DNA from: a virus
Direction: 5' to 3' (one strand)
DNA length: 45,494 nucleotides
IMG/VR virus record: IMGVR_UViG_3300027601_000010
Coordinates: 1 to 45,494 of that record
Part shown: one piece after another, positions 24,718 through 34,569 of the stretch
How the letters are laid out: every line of letters begins with the position of its first letter
Numbering within the stretch: the stretch's first letter is position 1
Notes under the pieces: model-generated
What the model saw: only the letters and a program-made list of their open reading frames with translations
What the model was told of the DNA's origin: nothing
Database searches by the model: none
Made by a program: the position numbers and the translations under genes

Positions 24718-24969
24718 ATGGCAGATACAGTAGCAATAGTTCAGCCCGAAGAATCGTTACAAGTTGCAGTATCAGAAGGAACAATAGTTCTTTCTAATAC
24801 CAACTTGGCTAACCCAGCTGTAGTAGAATCAATGTCTAATATTGCAGACGTTGATGTTACAACGAATGGAAAAACAACTGGGTCAATATTGATTTACAGA
24901 GAAGCAACTCAAAAATGGACCGCCTCAACTACCTTAGATGCGCAAAACATGGAAGGTGGCTATTATTAA
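24718..24969 (+). CDS. Small virion-associated protein
   Basis: 83 residues, starting two bases after the previous stop. It is acidic with no Cys or membrane segment. The segment MSNIADVDVTTNGKTTGSIL followed by IYREATQKWTAS resembles the short block found in many phage fibre proteins (S-D-V-D-x-x-x-P-x-x-G-x-x-L-x-Y-x-x-x-x-x-x-W). Probably a fibre adaptor or a split-off fibre domain; this is inferred. Confidence 0.7.
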   Translation: MADTVAIVQPEESLQVAVSEGTIVLSNTNLANPAVVESMSNIADVDVTTNGKTTGSILIYREATQKWTASTTLDAQNMEGGYY

Positions 24970-24983
24970 ATGGAGAATAACAG

Positions 24984-27593
24984 ATGGCATCAATAATCAG
25001 AATTAAGCGTTCGAGTGGAAGTTCCGCTCCAGCCACACTGGGTGATGGTGAGTTAGCCTACTCATCTGGCTCAGGTAAATTATACATTGGTTTCGGTACT
25101 GAGGTATCGGGCAGTGCACCTCAACAAATCATCGGTGGTAAATTCTACACCGACCTATTATCTGGAACTGCAGGATCTTGGTCAACGCTAAGTGGTAAAG
25201 CAGTTATTCTTGATAACACAGGTAAGATTGACAAATTCCTAGTTGGTGGTTTAGCGTTTGGTGATGTAGCACCTAATACAATTAGTGCAGTAAGTGGCGA
25301 TATTACAATCGCTCCTAACTCTTCTACAGCAATCGTAAGAATCGCTGGTACAAACCAGATGATGATTCCTGCTGGTACTACAGCACAAAGAACTACTCCT
25401 GCTTACGCTGGTGCAATTCGTTTCAATACAGATCAAAGTTCTTTTGAAGGATACTCAGGTTCCAACTGGTCATCACTAGGTGGTGTTCGTTCTGTTGATG
25501 GATTAACATACATTACTGCAGAATCTTCTCCAGGTGCTTCTGATGACACTCTAAGATTCTATACAGATGGCACTCTTGCCATGGCTCTAGACACAGATAG
25601 TCTAGACATTGAATCTAAAATTGCAACAGTTAATATTAATGCGACTACTGCTTCTTCTAGCACCGCTACAGGTGCATTAGTTGTTGATGGTGGTGTTGGT
25701 ATTGCTGGCGATGTGTATATTGGTGGAAATTTAAGTATCGCTGGTACTGACTTAAATATCGGTAGCGTACAGTTTAATCAAGGTTTAACTCTATCTGGTT
25801 CAACAACTCCTGCAACTGAATACTTCCGCATCACTGATGGTGCTGCAACACCAGTAACCAAGTTCTTAGTTGATACTGCAAACGGTAATACTTCTATTAC
25901 TGGAACATTATCTGCAGGTGCTTCTACTCTTTCATCAGCAACTATTAGCAACAATGCTTCTGTTGGTGGAACTCTAGTAGTCACTGGCAATACAACACTT
26001 AATGGATCTTTAGCAGCTGGCGCATCGACTCTTGCTTCTGCTTCTGTAACAGGTAACGCAACTGTTGGTGGAACATTCGGTGTAACAGGTGCTACAACTC
26101 TAGCAGCATTAAGTGCTACAACTGGTTCTTTCTCTAGCACCCTATCATCTACTGGCGACTTCGCTGTCAATACAAACAAGTTTACTGTTACTGCAGCTTC
26201 TGGAAACACTTCTGTTGCAGGAACTTTAGCCGTAACTGGTGCTACAAACTTAAGTAATACTTTAGGTGTTACTGGAGCGACTACATTAGGTTCAACTCTT
26301 GGTGTAACTGGTGCTGCCACTTTCGCAAGTACTGCCAATGTTGATGGCAACTTCTCTATTGCAACTAATAAGTTTACAGTAGCTGCCACATCAGGTAATA
26401 CAGCGATTGCTGGAACTCTTGGTGTTTCTGGAGTATCCAATCTTGCTGCATTAAATGCTACAGCAGGTAATTTCTCTACAACTCTTGATGTAACTGGTGC
26501 TGCTACTTTCTCTAGCACAGTTTCTTCACTAGGAAACTTTGACGTTGGTACTAATAAGTTTACTGTCAATGCTACATCAGGTAATGCTCAAATTGCTGGT
26601 ACATTAGGTTTAACTGGCGACTTAGCAATTAACGTAAACAAGTTTACAGTAGCTGCAACATCGGGTAATACAGCGATTGCTGGCACATTAACTGTATCTG
26701 GAGCTACTACGCTAAGTTCTAACTTAGCAATGAGTGGTAATACTATTACTGGTCTTGCTGATCCAGTAAACCCTCAAGACGCTGCAACTAAGAACTATGT
26801 TGATGCTGCTCGTTCTGGTCTTGATGTTAAACAGTCAGTTCGTGTAACAACTACAGGAAATATTACTCTTTCTGGAACTCAGACGATTGATGGAATCGCT
26901 GTTGTTTCTGGTGATCGTGTTCTTGTTAAAGACCAAACTACTGCTTCTCAAAACGGTATTTACGTTGTTGCGAACGGATCTTGGTCTCGTGCATCAGATG
27001 CAGACGCAAACGCTGAAGTTACTTCTGGTTTATTTACTTTCGTTGAAGAAGGTAATACTCAAGCAGCAACTGGATGGGTATTAACTTCAACTGGAACACT
27101 AACAGTTGGAACTTCTCCATTAACATTCGGTTTATTCTCAATCACCAACAATATTGCTGCTGGTGCTGGTCTTATCAAGAATGGTAACCAATTTGACGTA
27201 CAAGTTGGAACTGGTATCGCAATCGTTGCAGACACTGTAACTCTAGCTTCTACTGTTGCTGGTGCTGGTTTAACATTCACTGGTGGTGTTGTTGATGTAG
27301 TTGGAACTGCAAACAGAATTACTGTCAATGCTGATAGTATTGACATCGCATCAACTTATATTGGTCAATCTTCTATTACAACTTTAGGTACTATTACCAC
27401 TGGTGTTTGGAATGGAACTACTATTGGTGCAGGGTATGGTGGTACTGGCGTATCAAGTTACTCTGTTGGTGATTTGTTGGTTGCTTCTGGTGCTTCTACT
27501 CTAAGTAAATTAAGTGTTGGTGTTTCAGGTAAAGTTCTACAGTCAAATGGAACTACTTTAGTCTACGGCGACGTAGATGGCGGAACATACTAA
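24984..27593 (+). CDS. Tail fibre protein with long GVTGATTL repeats
   Basis: 869 residues. The N-terminus (ASIIRIKRSSGSSAPATLGD, then GELAYSSGSGKLYIG) is a typical fibre cap. Residues about 300-590 hold many short repeats such as GTLGVTGATTLSSTLSVTG and TNKFTVAATSGNTAIAGTL, predicted to build a trimeric beta shaft. A conserved fibre domain follows (NPQDAATKNYVDAARSGLD, then GDRVLVKDQTTASQNGIYVV). The C-terminus ends without an S74 chaperone (VLQSNGTTLVYGDVDGGTY), so trimerisation would need another factor or the following proteins. ATG is preceded by GGAGAATAACAG. Receptor specificity cannot be read from the sequence. Confidence 0.85.
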   Translation: MASIIRIKRSSGSSAPATLGDGELAYSSGSGKLYIGFGTEVSGSAPQQIIGGKFYTDLLSGTAGSWSTLSGKAVILDNTGKIDKFLVGGLAFGDVAPNTISAVSGDITIAPNSSTAIVRIAGTNQMMIPAGTTAQRTTPAYAGAIRFNTDQSSFEGYSGSNWSSLGGVRSVDGLTYITAESSPGASDDTLRFYTDGTLAMALDTDSLDIESKIATVNINATTASSSTATGALVVDGGVGIAGDVYIGGNLSIAGTDLNIGSVQFNQGLTLSGSTTPATEYFRITDGAATPVTKFLVDTANGNTSITGTLSAGASTLSSATISNNASVGGTLVVTGNTTLNGSLAAGASTLASASVTGNATVGGTFGVTGATTLAALSATTGSFSSTLSSTGDFAVNTNKFTVTAASGNTSVAGTLAVTGATNLSNTLGVTGATTLGSTLGVTGAATFASTANVDGNFSIATNKFTVAATSGNTAIAGTLGVSGVSNLAALNATAGNFSTTLDVTGAATFSSTVSSLGNFDVGTNKFTVNATSGNAQIAGTLGLTGDLAINVNKFTVAATSGNTAIAGTLTVSGATTLSSNLAMSGNTITGLADPVNPQDAATKNYVDAARSGLDVKQSVRVTTTGNITLSGTQTIDGIAVVSGDRVLVKDQTTASQNGIYVVANGSWSRASDADANAEVTSGLFTFVEEGNTQAATGWVLTSTGTLTVGTSPLTFGLFSITNNIAAGAGLIKNGNQFDVQVGTGIAIVADTVTLASTVAGAGLTFTGGVVDVVGTANRITVNADSIDIASTYIGQSSITTLGTITTGVWNGTTIGAGYGGTGVSSYSVGDLLVASGASTLSKLSVGVSGKVLQSNGTTLVYGDVDGGTY
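25890..26750 (+). repeat. Tandem fibre-shaft repeats
   Basis: Imperfect protein and DNA repeats (for example CATCAGGTAATACAGCGATT and a near copy with TCGGG about 270 bases later) encode alternating GVTGATTL and TNKFTVAATSGN units. Such repeats are prone to recombination, so fibre length can change between related phages. Confidence 0.7.
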
Positions 27594-27596
27594 ATA
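27589..27596 (+). promoter_or_regulatory. Late-promoter-variant box ACTAAATA
   Basis: Six of eight bases match TATAAATA. It overlaps the stop codon of the preceding fibre gene and is followed 11 bases later by a hairpin, the same arrangement as at 22538. It is 66 bases before the next ATG. Confidence 0.35.
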
Positions 27597-27607
27597 GCAT
27601 AAAGAAC

Positions 27608-27630
27608 AGAGGGATTTTTATCCCTCTTTC
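27608..27630 (+). terminator. Terminator-like hairpin between fibre genes
   Basis: AGAGGGAT (27608-27615) and ATCCCTCT (27620-27627) form a perfect 8-bp stem with a TTTT loop, followed by only TTC. The short T run makes it a weak terminator; it could instead protect or process mRNA ends. Confidence 0.6.
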
Positions 27631-27661
27631 AAAATTGAGTTGTCCTTTTTTAAGGTAAATA

Positions 27662-28336
27662 ATGGCCAATACGGTTAAGTTAAAAAAGTCTTCCGTACTA
27701 GGAAAGATCCCACAATCTGCAGATTTAGATTATGGCGAGTTAGCACTTAACTACGCCGATGGGAAACTGTATTTCAAAGATTCATCAAACGTAATACAGT
27801 TGTTTGGTGCATCTTCTGCCACAGATACCTTAACAAACAAAACACTAACTGATAGCACAGTTAATAATACGCCAATTGGTGGTACTACTCCATCAACTGG
27901 CGCATTTACATCTTTATCCGCTACAGGTAATGTTACAGCAGGGCAAAACTTAGTAAGCAATTTCTCCTCGGGTGACGAGGGTGGTGAGATTACCCTAAAC
28001 AAACCTGCAACGAATACAACAATTTCCACAAGTGTCACAATTGACGTGTGGCAAAATAAGGTTCGTATTTTTGAAAGTGGTGGATCAAATCGTGGTGCAT
28101 TTATTGATTTATCTGCTGCAGTCGGTGGAGTTGGATCAAACCTTTTAACAGGTGGGTCGCAGGGAACCACATTACCATCTCAAACTGGGAATGCAGGAAA
28201 ATATTTAACAACCGATGGATCGGTACTATCTTGGGCAGCTGTTGCTGGTAGTGGTGGGTTTCCAGTTGTTGATGCAGGATTAATTACAGAGTCTATAAAT
28301 ATGTCTGCAATGGTAGATGCGGGAACTATAGCGTAA
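27662..28336 (+). CDS. Short tail-fibre-like protein
   Basis: 224 residues. The N-terminus NTVKLKKSSVLGKIPQSADL, then LDYGELALNYADGKLYFKDSS, is the fibre cap motif (K-K-S-x-x-x-x-x-P-x-x-x-D-L-x-x-G-E-L-A-L-N). A SATDTLTNKTLTDSTVNNTP segment and a short Gly/Thr-rich region follow, ending with a region like other fibre C-termini (GNAGKYLTTDGSVLSWAAV). It is a minimal fibre compared with its neighbours and may be an adaptor, a co-polymerising subunit, or a reduced paralogue. Confidence 0.8.
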   Translation: MANTVKLKKSSVLGKIPQSADLDYGELALNYADGKLYFKDSSNVIQLFGASSATDTLTNKTLTDSTVNNTPIGGTTPSTGAFTSLSATGNVTAGQNLVSNFSSGDEGGEITLNKPATNTTISTSVTIDVWQNKVRIFESGGSNRGAFIDLSAAVGGVGSNLLTGGSQGTTLPSQTGNAGKYLTTDGSVLSWAAVAGSGGFPVVDAGLITESINMSAMVDAGTIA

Positions 28337-28346
28337 AAGGTAAAGA

Positions 28347-31300
28347 ATGGCACTCCAAATACAATTAAGACGTGGTACACATAGCCAACATAGTACATTC
28401 ACAGGTGTCCTTGGTGAAGTAACAGTCAATACCACAAATAACTCTTTACATATGCATGATGGCACCAGTCCTGGTGGCCATGAATTAGCAAAAGTAAATT
28501 TCAGTAACGTAGCTTCTGGCGCAATCGCCAACTCTAAGCTAGCGAACTCAACAATTTCTGGTGTTGCTCTTGGCTCAAACTTAGCAACATTAACTATCGG
28601 CACTGGTTTAACTGGTGCTGCTTATAATGGTTCATCTGCATCTACAGTTTCTCTAGCAGCTTCTGGCGTAACTGCTGGTTCTTATGGTTCTTCAACAGCA
28701 GTTCCTGTTTTAACCATCGATACATATGGTCGTGTAACTTTAGCAGGTACTGCTGCAATCTCAGGTGCTTTAACATTTACTGGGGATGTTTCTGGTTCTG
28801 GAACAACTGGAACAACTACAACACTAACTCTTGCTACAGTTAATTCAAATGTAGGAACATTCACCAAACTAACAGTAAACGGTAAGGGTCTTGTAACTGC
28901 AGCTTCAAATGCTACTACTGCAGATATTGCAGAGAGTGGTAATCTATATTACACTCAAGCCAGATTTGATTCTGCTTTTGCTGCCAAGTCAACAACTAAT
29001 TTGGCAGAAGGAACAAATCTTTACTATACTCAAAATAGATTTGATGCTGCTCTTGGCGCAAAGACTACAGATAATTTAACTGAAGGTTCGTCAAATCTAT
29101 ATTTCACTACTTCTCGTGCACGTGCTTCAGTTTCAGCAGGAACTGGAATTACATACAGTAATACTACTGGTGTAATTTCCACTGCACAAGATATTTCTAC
29201 TACTTCTTCTCCAGTATTTGCTGCTATCACGTCAACAGGAGCAATAACTGCTGGAAGTTTAACTGTAAGTGGCGATTTAACTGTTAACGGAACGACTACT
29301 ACTGTTAACTCTACTACACTAACAGTAGACGATAAAAATATTGAATTGGGTTCTGTTGCAAGTCCTTCTAATGCTACTGCTGATGGTGGTGGTATTACTC
29401 TTAAAGGTACTACTGACAAAACATTTAACTGGGTATCGGCAAGTGCAGCTTGGACTTCATCTGAACACTTAGCTTTAGCAGCAGGAAAAACTTTACTACT
29501 GAATGGTTCTACATCAGGAACTGTTACTGTTCAAGTTCCTGCAGCAGCTGGCGCAACAACCATCACTCTACCAGCTACTACTGGTACTGTTGTTACAACA
29601 GGTGACACAGGAACTGTAACCAATGCAATGTTGGCTGGTTCAATCGCCAACGCAAAACTATCAAATAGTTCTGTAACAATTAATGGTCAAACAGTATCTC
29701 TTGGTGGATCTACCACTGTTACAGCAACTGCTACAAACGCATTAACTATTGGAACTGGATTAACAGGAACATCTTATAATGGATCATCTGCAGTAACTAT
29801 CGGTATTGATTCAACTGTTGTTACTTTAACTGGAACACAGACTTTATCAAATAAGTCCTTATCTGATAGCACAACATATTTTGTTGATGAAACAGATGCA
29901 ACTAAAAAGATGCAAATTCAAGTATCAGGTATTACATCTGGTACTACACGAGTATTAACAGCACCAAACGTAGATGGTACTATCGTCACAACTGGCGATA
30001 CAGGAACTGTTACATCAGCAATGATTGCCAATGGCACTATTGTTAATGATGACATTAGTGCAACTGCAGCAATCGCATCATCTAAGATTGCAGGTCTCGC
30101 TGCTTCCGCTACAACTGATACAACAAATGCATCAAATATTTCTTCAGGAACATTGGCAGCTGGAAGATTACCAGCATTCACTGGAGATGCAACTTCAAGT
30201 GCAGGATCTTCTGCTTTAACACTATCAGCATCTGGCGTTACTGCAGGAACTTATGGTTCTTCTACCGCAGTTCCTGTATTGACTGTAGATGCTAAAGGTA
30301 GAATCACTGTTGCTTCTACCGCATCAATTTCTGGTGCAATTACTTTAAGTGGTGATGTTTCTGGAACTGGCACAACAGGTTCGACAACTAACGTCACTTT
30401 AGCAACAGTAAACTCAAATGTAGGAACATTTGGTTCTTCAACAGCGATTCCAACTATCACTGTAAATGCTAAAGGTTTGGTAACTGGTGTTTCTACAACT
30501 GCAGTATTCATTCCTTCAAGTTCTATTGCTGTTACTGGTGGCGATTTAACATTATCTGGAACCACTGGCGCAGATATAACTAATGCGACTCTGGCAGCAA
30601 CTGGTATCGGTGCTGGAACTTACACCAAGATTACTGTTGATACTAAAGGTCGTGCTACAGTAGGTGCACAAGCTACTACTTCAGATATTGCTGAGGGAAG
30701 CAATCTTTATTATACAGATGCTCGTGCAAGAGCTGCTCATTCAGCTGGAACTGGTATTTCATATAACAGTGGCACTGGTGCGATTGCTGTAGATACATCC
30801 ACTATCGCAACACAAACTTATGTTAATACAAAGGTAGCAGACTTAGTAGGTTCTACTCCTGCTACATTAGATACTTTACAAGAGTTAGCGACAGCAATTG
30901 GCAACGATCCAAACTATGCTTCTACGCTAACTACTTTAGTTGGTACCAAATTAAATACTGCAGATTTTACTTCTACAGCAAATACTTGGCTTGGAACTAA
31001 GTCAACTACAAACTTAGCTGAAGGAACTAATCTTTATTTCACTAATGCGAGAGCAAGAAGTGCTATTAGTGCCAGTGGCAACTTATCTTATAACTCAACT
31101 ACTGGTGTAATTAGTTATAGTAATCCAACTACAGATAGTGTTACAGAAGGTTCTACTAACCTTTATTTCACTACCACTAGAGCTAATACTGCATTTGATA
31201 ATCGTTTAGGATCAAAATCTACTTCAGACCTCTCTGAAGGAACGAATAAATACTTTACAGACGCTAGAGCAAGAGCTGCTATTAGTGTCAGTGGTGGAGC

Positions 31301-31670
31301 AACATACAATTCATCTACTGGTGTTATTAATGTACCTGCTCCAACAGTTACATTAGATGGTCTTGATGACGTTGTAATTAATTCTCCGCAAGCACAGCAG
31401 GTTCTTAAGTTTAATGGATCCCAGTGGGTCAATGCTAACAATGACGTTGCTGTAGCTTCTGCTGTTTTTGCTCCTCAAGCAATGAGTGATTTGGGAGAAG
31501 TTAGCGATTCAAGTATCGGTATTACTGAAGATCTTGGACTTGTTACTCAGCTTGCGTTTTTTGTTTATGATATGGGACAACTACGATTGGATGGTATTGT
31601 GTCATTGAATAACTTGGATCAATCTGTTAAATCAGATTATATTGCTTACTCTATTATTTTTGGATTCTAA
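28347..31670 (+). CDS. Large tail fibre protein with NLYFTxxRAR repeats
   Basis: 1107 residues. It starts LQIQLRRGTHSQHSTFTGVL, then GEVTVNTTNNSLHMHDG, the cap motif shared with the 591-residue fibre at 34570. The body holds long Thr/Ser/Gly-rich repeats (GVTAGSYGSSTAVPVLTIDT occurs twice with small changes) and at least six units of N-L-x-E-G-x-N-L-Y-Y/F-T-x-x-R-x-x-x-A, two of them near residues 195-250 and the rest later. A D-L-V-G-S-T-P-A-T-L-D-T-L-Q-E-L fibre segment is also present. The C-terminal 90 residues differ in style and may be the receptor-binding or trimerising tip. No S74 domain is visible. Confidence 0.85.
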   Translation: MALQIQLRRGTHSQHSTFTGVLGEVTVNTTNNSLHMHDGTSPGGHELAKVNFSNVASGAIANSKLANSTISGVALGSNLATLTIGTGLTGAAYNGSSASTVSLAASGVTAGSYGSSTAVPVLTIDTYGRVTLAGTAAISGALTFTGDVSGSGTTGTTTTLTLATVNSNVGTFTKLTVNGKGLVTAASNATTADIAESGNLYYTQARFDSAFAAKSTTNLAEGTNLYYTQNRFDAALGAKTTDNLTEGSSNLYFTTSRARASVSAGTGITYSNTTGVISTAQDISTTSSPVFAAITSTGAITAGSLTVSGDLTVNGTTTTVNSTTLTVDDKNIELGSVASPSNATADGGGITLKGTTDKTFNWVSASAAWTSSEHLALAAGKTLLLNGSTSGTVTVQVPAAAGATTITLPATTGTVVTTGDTGTVTNAMLAGSIANAKLSNSSVTINGQTVSLGGSTTVTATATNALTIGTGLTGTSYNGSSAVTIGIDSTVVTLTGTQTLSNKSLSDSTTYFVDETDATKKMQIQVSGITSGTTRVLTAPNVDGTIVTTGDTGTVTSAMIANGTIVNDDISATAAIASSKIAGLAASATTDTTNASNISSGTLAAGRLPAFTGDATSSAGSSALTLSASGVTAGTYGSSTAVPVLTVDAKGRITVASTASISGAITLSGDVSGTGTTGSTTNVTLATVNSNVGTFGSSTAIPTITVNAKGLVTGVSTTAVFIPSSSIAVTGGDLTLSGTTGADITNATLAATGIGAGTYTKITVDTKGRATVGAQATTSDIAEGSNLYYTDARARAAHSAGTGISYNSGTGAIAVDTSTIATQTYVNTKVADLVGSTPATLDTLQELATAIGNDPNYASTLTTLVGTKLNTADFTSTANTWLGTKSTTNLAEGTNLYFTNARARSAISASGNLSYNSTTGVISYSNPTTDSVTEGSTNLYFTTTRANTAFDNRLGSKSTSDLSEGTNKYFTDARARAAISVSGGATYNSSTGVINVPAPTVTLDGLDDVVINSPQAQQVLKFNGSQWVNANNDVAVASAVFAPQAMSDLGEVSDSSIGITEDLGLVTQLAFFVYDMGQLRLDGIVSLNNLDQSVKSDYIAYSIIFGF
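28920..31300 (+). repeat. Dispersed repeats within the 1107-residue fibre gene
   Basis: Copies of a unit coding for N-L-x-E-G-x-N-L-Y-F-T-x-x-R-A-R and of a second unit coding for S-G-V-T-A-G-x-Y-G-S-S-T-A-V-P-V-L-T are spread over the gene, with stretches of near-identical DNA. They probably form repeating shaft segments and can support length change by recombination. Confidence 0.7.
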
Positions 31671-31680
31671 AGGATAAACT

Positions 31681-34542
31681 ATGGCTCGTGCATTAGCAGA
31701 AAAATATATTTTTACTCCAGGTGGAGTTAACCAAGGAACAATTAAGATTCCTGGAAAAGTTGACTTAAATCAACTATTGGTTATTACAAATAAAAGTACA
31801 CAAGAAAACATCTATGCGTTAGGAGATCCTACACGCAGTGCAACCATATCATTTAATGCTGATGATGCTGATACATTCAATACTGCTTATGATGGAGTAA
31901 CTACCATTACTTTGACAAAAGATACATCAGAGATGTTATCTACACATTCTTTGGCAATCTACACTGACGCTCCTAGTTATCAAGGTACTATCATTCGACC
32001 ATATGCATTCGGTACAGATGCTATTGAACGTATCCGTATTGCAAACCCTCAGGCGATGATTGACGCTGACTTTGAGTATGGTCTACAAACTACAAAGTGG
32101 CAGAACTATTCTTCTATTAGAAATATTCCAGGTATCTTTGAAAAACCTGGACTTGACTTGTTTATTTCTAACGTAACTACTGACGGAGCAACTCCTTCGA
32201 TTATTACCGTAACAACTACAGCACCACATGGTCTCTTAGTTGGCGATCCAGTTATTCTTCATGGTCTTTCTGTTGTATTAAACTATGCACGAGCAGAAGG
32301 TGCGTTTATCGTTGCCAGTGTTCCAAACTCTACAACATTTACATATTATGCTAAGGGTATTGTTGGGACTAACGGACAAACTATGTTCGGTAGTGCGACT
32401 TATGGTCGTCGTGGTGGTTTCTATGCTGGTGCACAAATGCCAGTGACGAGTATTGTCAGTGATGGTGTTAACCCATCGAAGATTACTGTAACATTATCAG
32501 CCAACCATGGTCTGGTTCCAGGATCTCCAATTACTGTAATTAATACTTCCAATGGAACTAATCATAATTTAATTTCAGGAAACTTTTTCTTAGAAACTAT
32601 TGTTAACCCAACTACGTTTACATATACTGCTCGAGTTGGCGGATCAGTTTCTAATACAGGATTGAATGGAAAAGTTTTCGTTCGTTCAGACGCTATTTCT
32701 ATCCATCGTCCATTTGATGGAGGTATTATTCTTGGACCATTTAGTCCATCAAATGGCGCATCTGCTATTCGTCAAACTAAAAAATATATCCGTTACCAAT
32801 CAGGTAAAGGTGTTATGTTCACTTCTGGTGTTTTATTCTGCCCAGTACATAACTTAGATCAAATCTCAGCTAATGGTACAGTTCCAGGATCTGTTGTTAC
32901 AGTAACGTGCGAAACTAACCATGGATGTCAAGTTGGTGCAACTGTTACTATTGCAGGTGTTATTACTGGAGGTTATAATGGAACATACGGTATTACTTCC
33001 GTTGTTAACGAACAAACATTTACATACTCAGCTTCTAATACATTGGAATCTGCCACAGCAGTTTTAACTGACTTGCCACGTGTAACAGTTGTAGGCTGGC
33101 ATGGATCCACTGTTCGTTGCGGTCCATTCGATGACCAAAACGGAGTTTTCTGGGAATTTGATGGACAAGAACTTGCTGTAGGTAAGCGTTCAGGTACATA
33201 TCAATTATCAGGATATGTTGCTTGTACTCCAGGATCTCAATCAGTTACTGGCACGAATAGTCGTTTCACTCAACAGTTACGTGCGGGTAGTAATATTATT
33301 ATTCGTGGTATGACATATAAAGTTGCATCTATTAGTAGCGATACAGCATTAACTATTAATCCTCCATATCGTGGCATTAATCCGTCAGGTAAAGTAAAAT
33401 ATACGGTAATTAGAGATACACGTGTCCCTCAATCTCAATTTAATATTGATAAGATAGATGGAACTGGAGAATCTGGATATAAGATTAATCTAGGTAAAAT
33501 GCAGATGATCGGTATTCAATTCTCTTGGTATGGTGCTGGTTTTATTGATTGGATGATTCGTGGATCTGATGGTAACATGATTCCTGTACATAGAATGAAA
33601 CAGAATAACGTTAATGATGAAGCGTACATGCGTACTGGTAACTCAACTATTCGTTATCAAGTTATTAATGAAATCGCTGCGTCTACGTTAACTGAAAATG
33701 TAGACGCAACTCAAACAACCATTACAGTTAAAGACGCATCTAGGTACCCAGCTACTGGTGGAGTACTTAACCTAGAAGGAGAGTTAATTCAATACACTGG
33801 TAAAACAGGAAATACATTAACTGGATGTACTAGAGGTTCAAGCATCACTCAATTCGTTGGTGGTTTAAATAGAACATTTACAGGAAGACCAGCTTTTGCT
33901 CATAGTGAAGGAAATGGACAACAGGGTGTTGGATTAATGAGTGTAACTTGCTCACCATTAATTAACCACTGGGGTTCTTCATATATTATGGACGGTAATT
34001 TTGATACTGATCGTGGATACTATTTTAACTACGCTTCTTTATCCAATACAATTAACGCAGGTGCTGCAAAAACTGTATTCTTTATTAGATTGGCTCCATC
34101 AGTTTCAAACTCCATTGCTGCTGACTTCGGAGATAGAGATTTGATTAATCGTTCACAATTATTGTTGGAAAAATTACAGATTACAACAGACCAATCTGTT
34201 CAGTTAATTGGTATGTTAAATCCAGGTAATATTGATGCATCTACTCTTTCGTGGGAAAACGTAAACCAAGCAGCTTTAGGTTCACAACCTTCTTTTGCTC
34301 AGATCTCTACAAGCACTACTACTGAAGCAACTCCAGGAGAACAGATTTTCGCAACTCTTGGACCTCCAGGAGGATTTGCTGAGATTGACTTAACAAAACT
34401 AAAAGAACTATCAAATTCGGCTATTGGTGGTTATAGTAACTATCCTGATGGTCCAGACGTTTTAGCCGTTGTAGTTAAAAACTTAGGTAGTGGTAATGCT
34501 AAAGTGAACGTAAACTTATTCTGGACAGAAGCCCAAGCCTAA
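31681..34542 (+). CDS. Large multi-domain virion structural protein
   Basis: 953 residues. It lacks a fibre cap and looks like a structural protein of T4-like marine phages. At least three similar modules of the form V-T-x-x-x-P-H-G-L-x-x-G-x-P-V/I-x-x-x-G followed by F-x-V-x-x-V-x-x-x-T-T-F-T-Y are seen near residues 160-225, 255-325 and 395-460. They are followed by a G-S-Q-S-V-T-G-T-N-S-R-F-T-Q-Q-L module (about 515-560) and a TITVKDASRYPATGGVLNLE module with YTG...LTGCTRG (about 680-725). A G-I-Q-F-S-W-Y-G-A-G-F-I-D-W segment (about 615) marks the core. It may bridge fibre and tail or form a fibre itself; the exact place in the virion is unknown. Confidence 0.8.
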   Translation: MARALAEKYIFTPGGVNQGTIKIPGKVDLNQLLVITNKSTQENIYALGDPTRSATISFNADDADTFNTAYDGVTTITLTKDTSEMLSTHSLAIYTDAPSYQGTIIRPYAFGTDAIERIRIANPQAMIDADFEYGLQTTKWQNYSSIRNIPGIFEKPGLDLFISNVTTDGATPSIITVTTTAPHGLLVGDPVILHGLSVVLNYARAEGAFIVASVPNSTTFTYYAKGIVGTNGQTMFGSATYGRRGGFYAGAQMPVTSIVSDGVNPSKITVTLSANHGLVPGSPITVINTSNGTNHNLISGNFFLETIVNPTTFTYTARVGGSVSNTGLNGKVFVRSDAISIHRPFDGGIILGPFSPSNGASAIRQTKKYIRYQSGKGVMFTSGVLFCPVHNLDQISANGTVPGSVVTVTCETNHGCQVGATVTIAGVITGGYNGTYGITSVVNEQTFTYSASNTLESATAVLTDLPRVTVVGWHGSTVRCGPFDDQNGVFWEFDGQELAVGKRSGTYQLSGYVACTPGSQSVTGTNSRFTQQLRAGSNIIIRGMTYKVASISSDTALTINPPYRGINPSGKVKYTVIRDTRVPQSQFNIDKIDGTGESGYKINLGKMQMIGIQFSWYGAGFIDWMIRGSDGNMIPVHRMKQNNVNDEAYMRTGNSTIRYQVINEIAASTLTENVDATQTTITVKDASRYPATGGVLNLEGELIQYTGKTGNTLTGCTRGSSITQFVGGLNRTFTGRPAFAHSEGNGQQGVGLMSVTCSPLINHWGSSYIMDGNFDTDRGYYFNYASLSNTINAGAAKTVFFIRLAPSVSNSIAADFGDRDLINRSQLLLEKLQITTDQSVQLIGMLNPGNIDASTLSWENVNQAALGSQPSFAQISTSTTTEATPGEQIFATLGPPGGFAEIDLTKLKELSNSAIGGYSNYPDGPDVLAVVVKNLGSGNAKVNVNLFWTEAQA

Positions 34543-34545
34543 ATA
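34538..34545 (+). promoter_or_regulatory. Late-promoter-variant box CCTAAATA
   Basis: Six of eight bases match TATAAATA. It overlaps the stop codon of the 953-residue gene and lies 25 bases before the ATG of the next fibre, with AGAGGAAAA as ribosome-binding sequence between. Overlap with the stop codon could produce the motif by chance. Confidence 0.3.
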
Positions 34546-34569
34546 TAAGATAAAAATTAGAGGAAAACT

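Noticed and set aside
25778-26569. Long - strand open frame opposite the 869-residue fibre gene (263 codons)
   Set aside because: It mirrors the repetitive fibre sequence, has no ribosome-binding site or gene-like composition, and the + strand reading matches known fibre motifs. Similar - strand frames opposite other fibre genes were discarded for the same reason.
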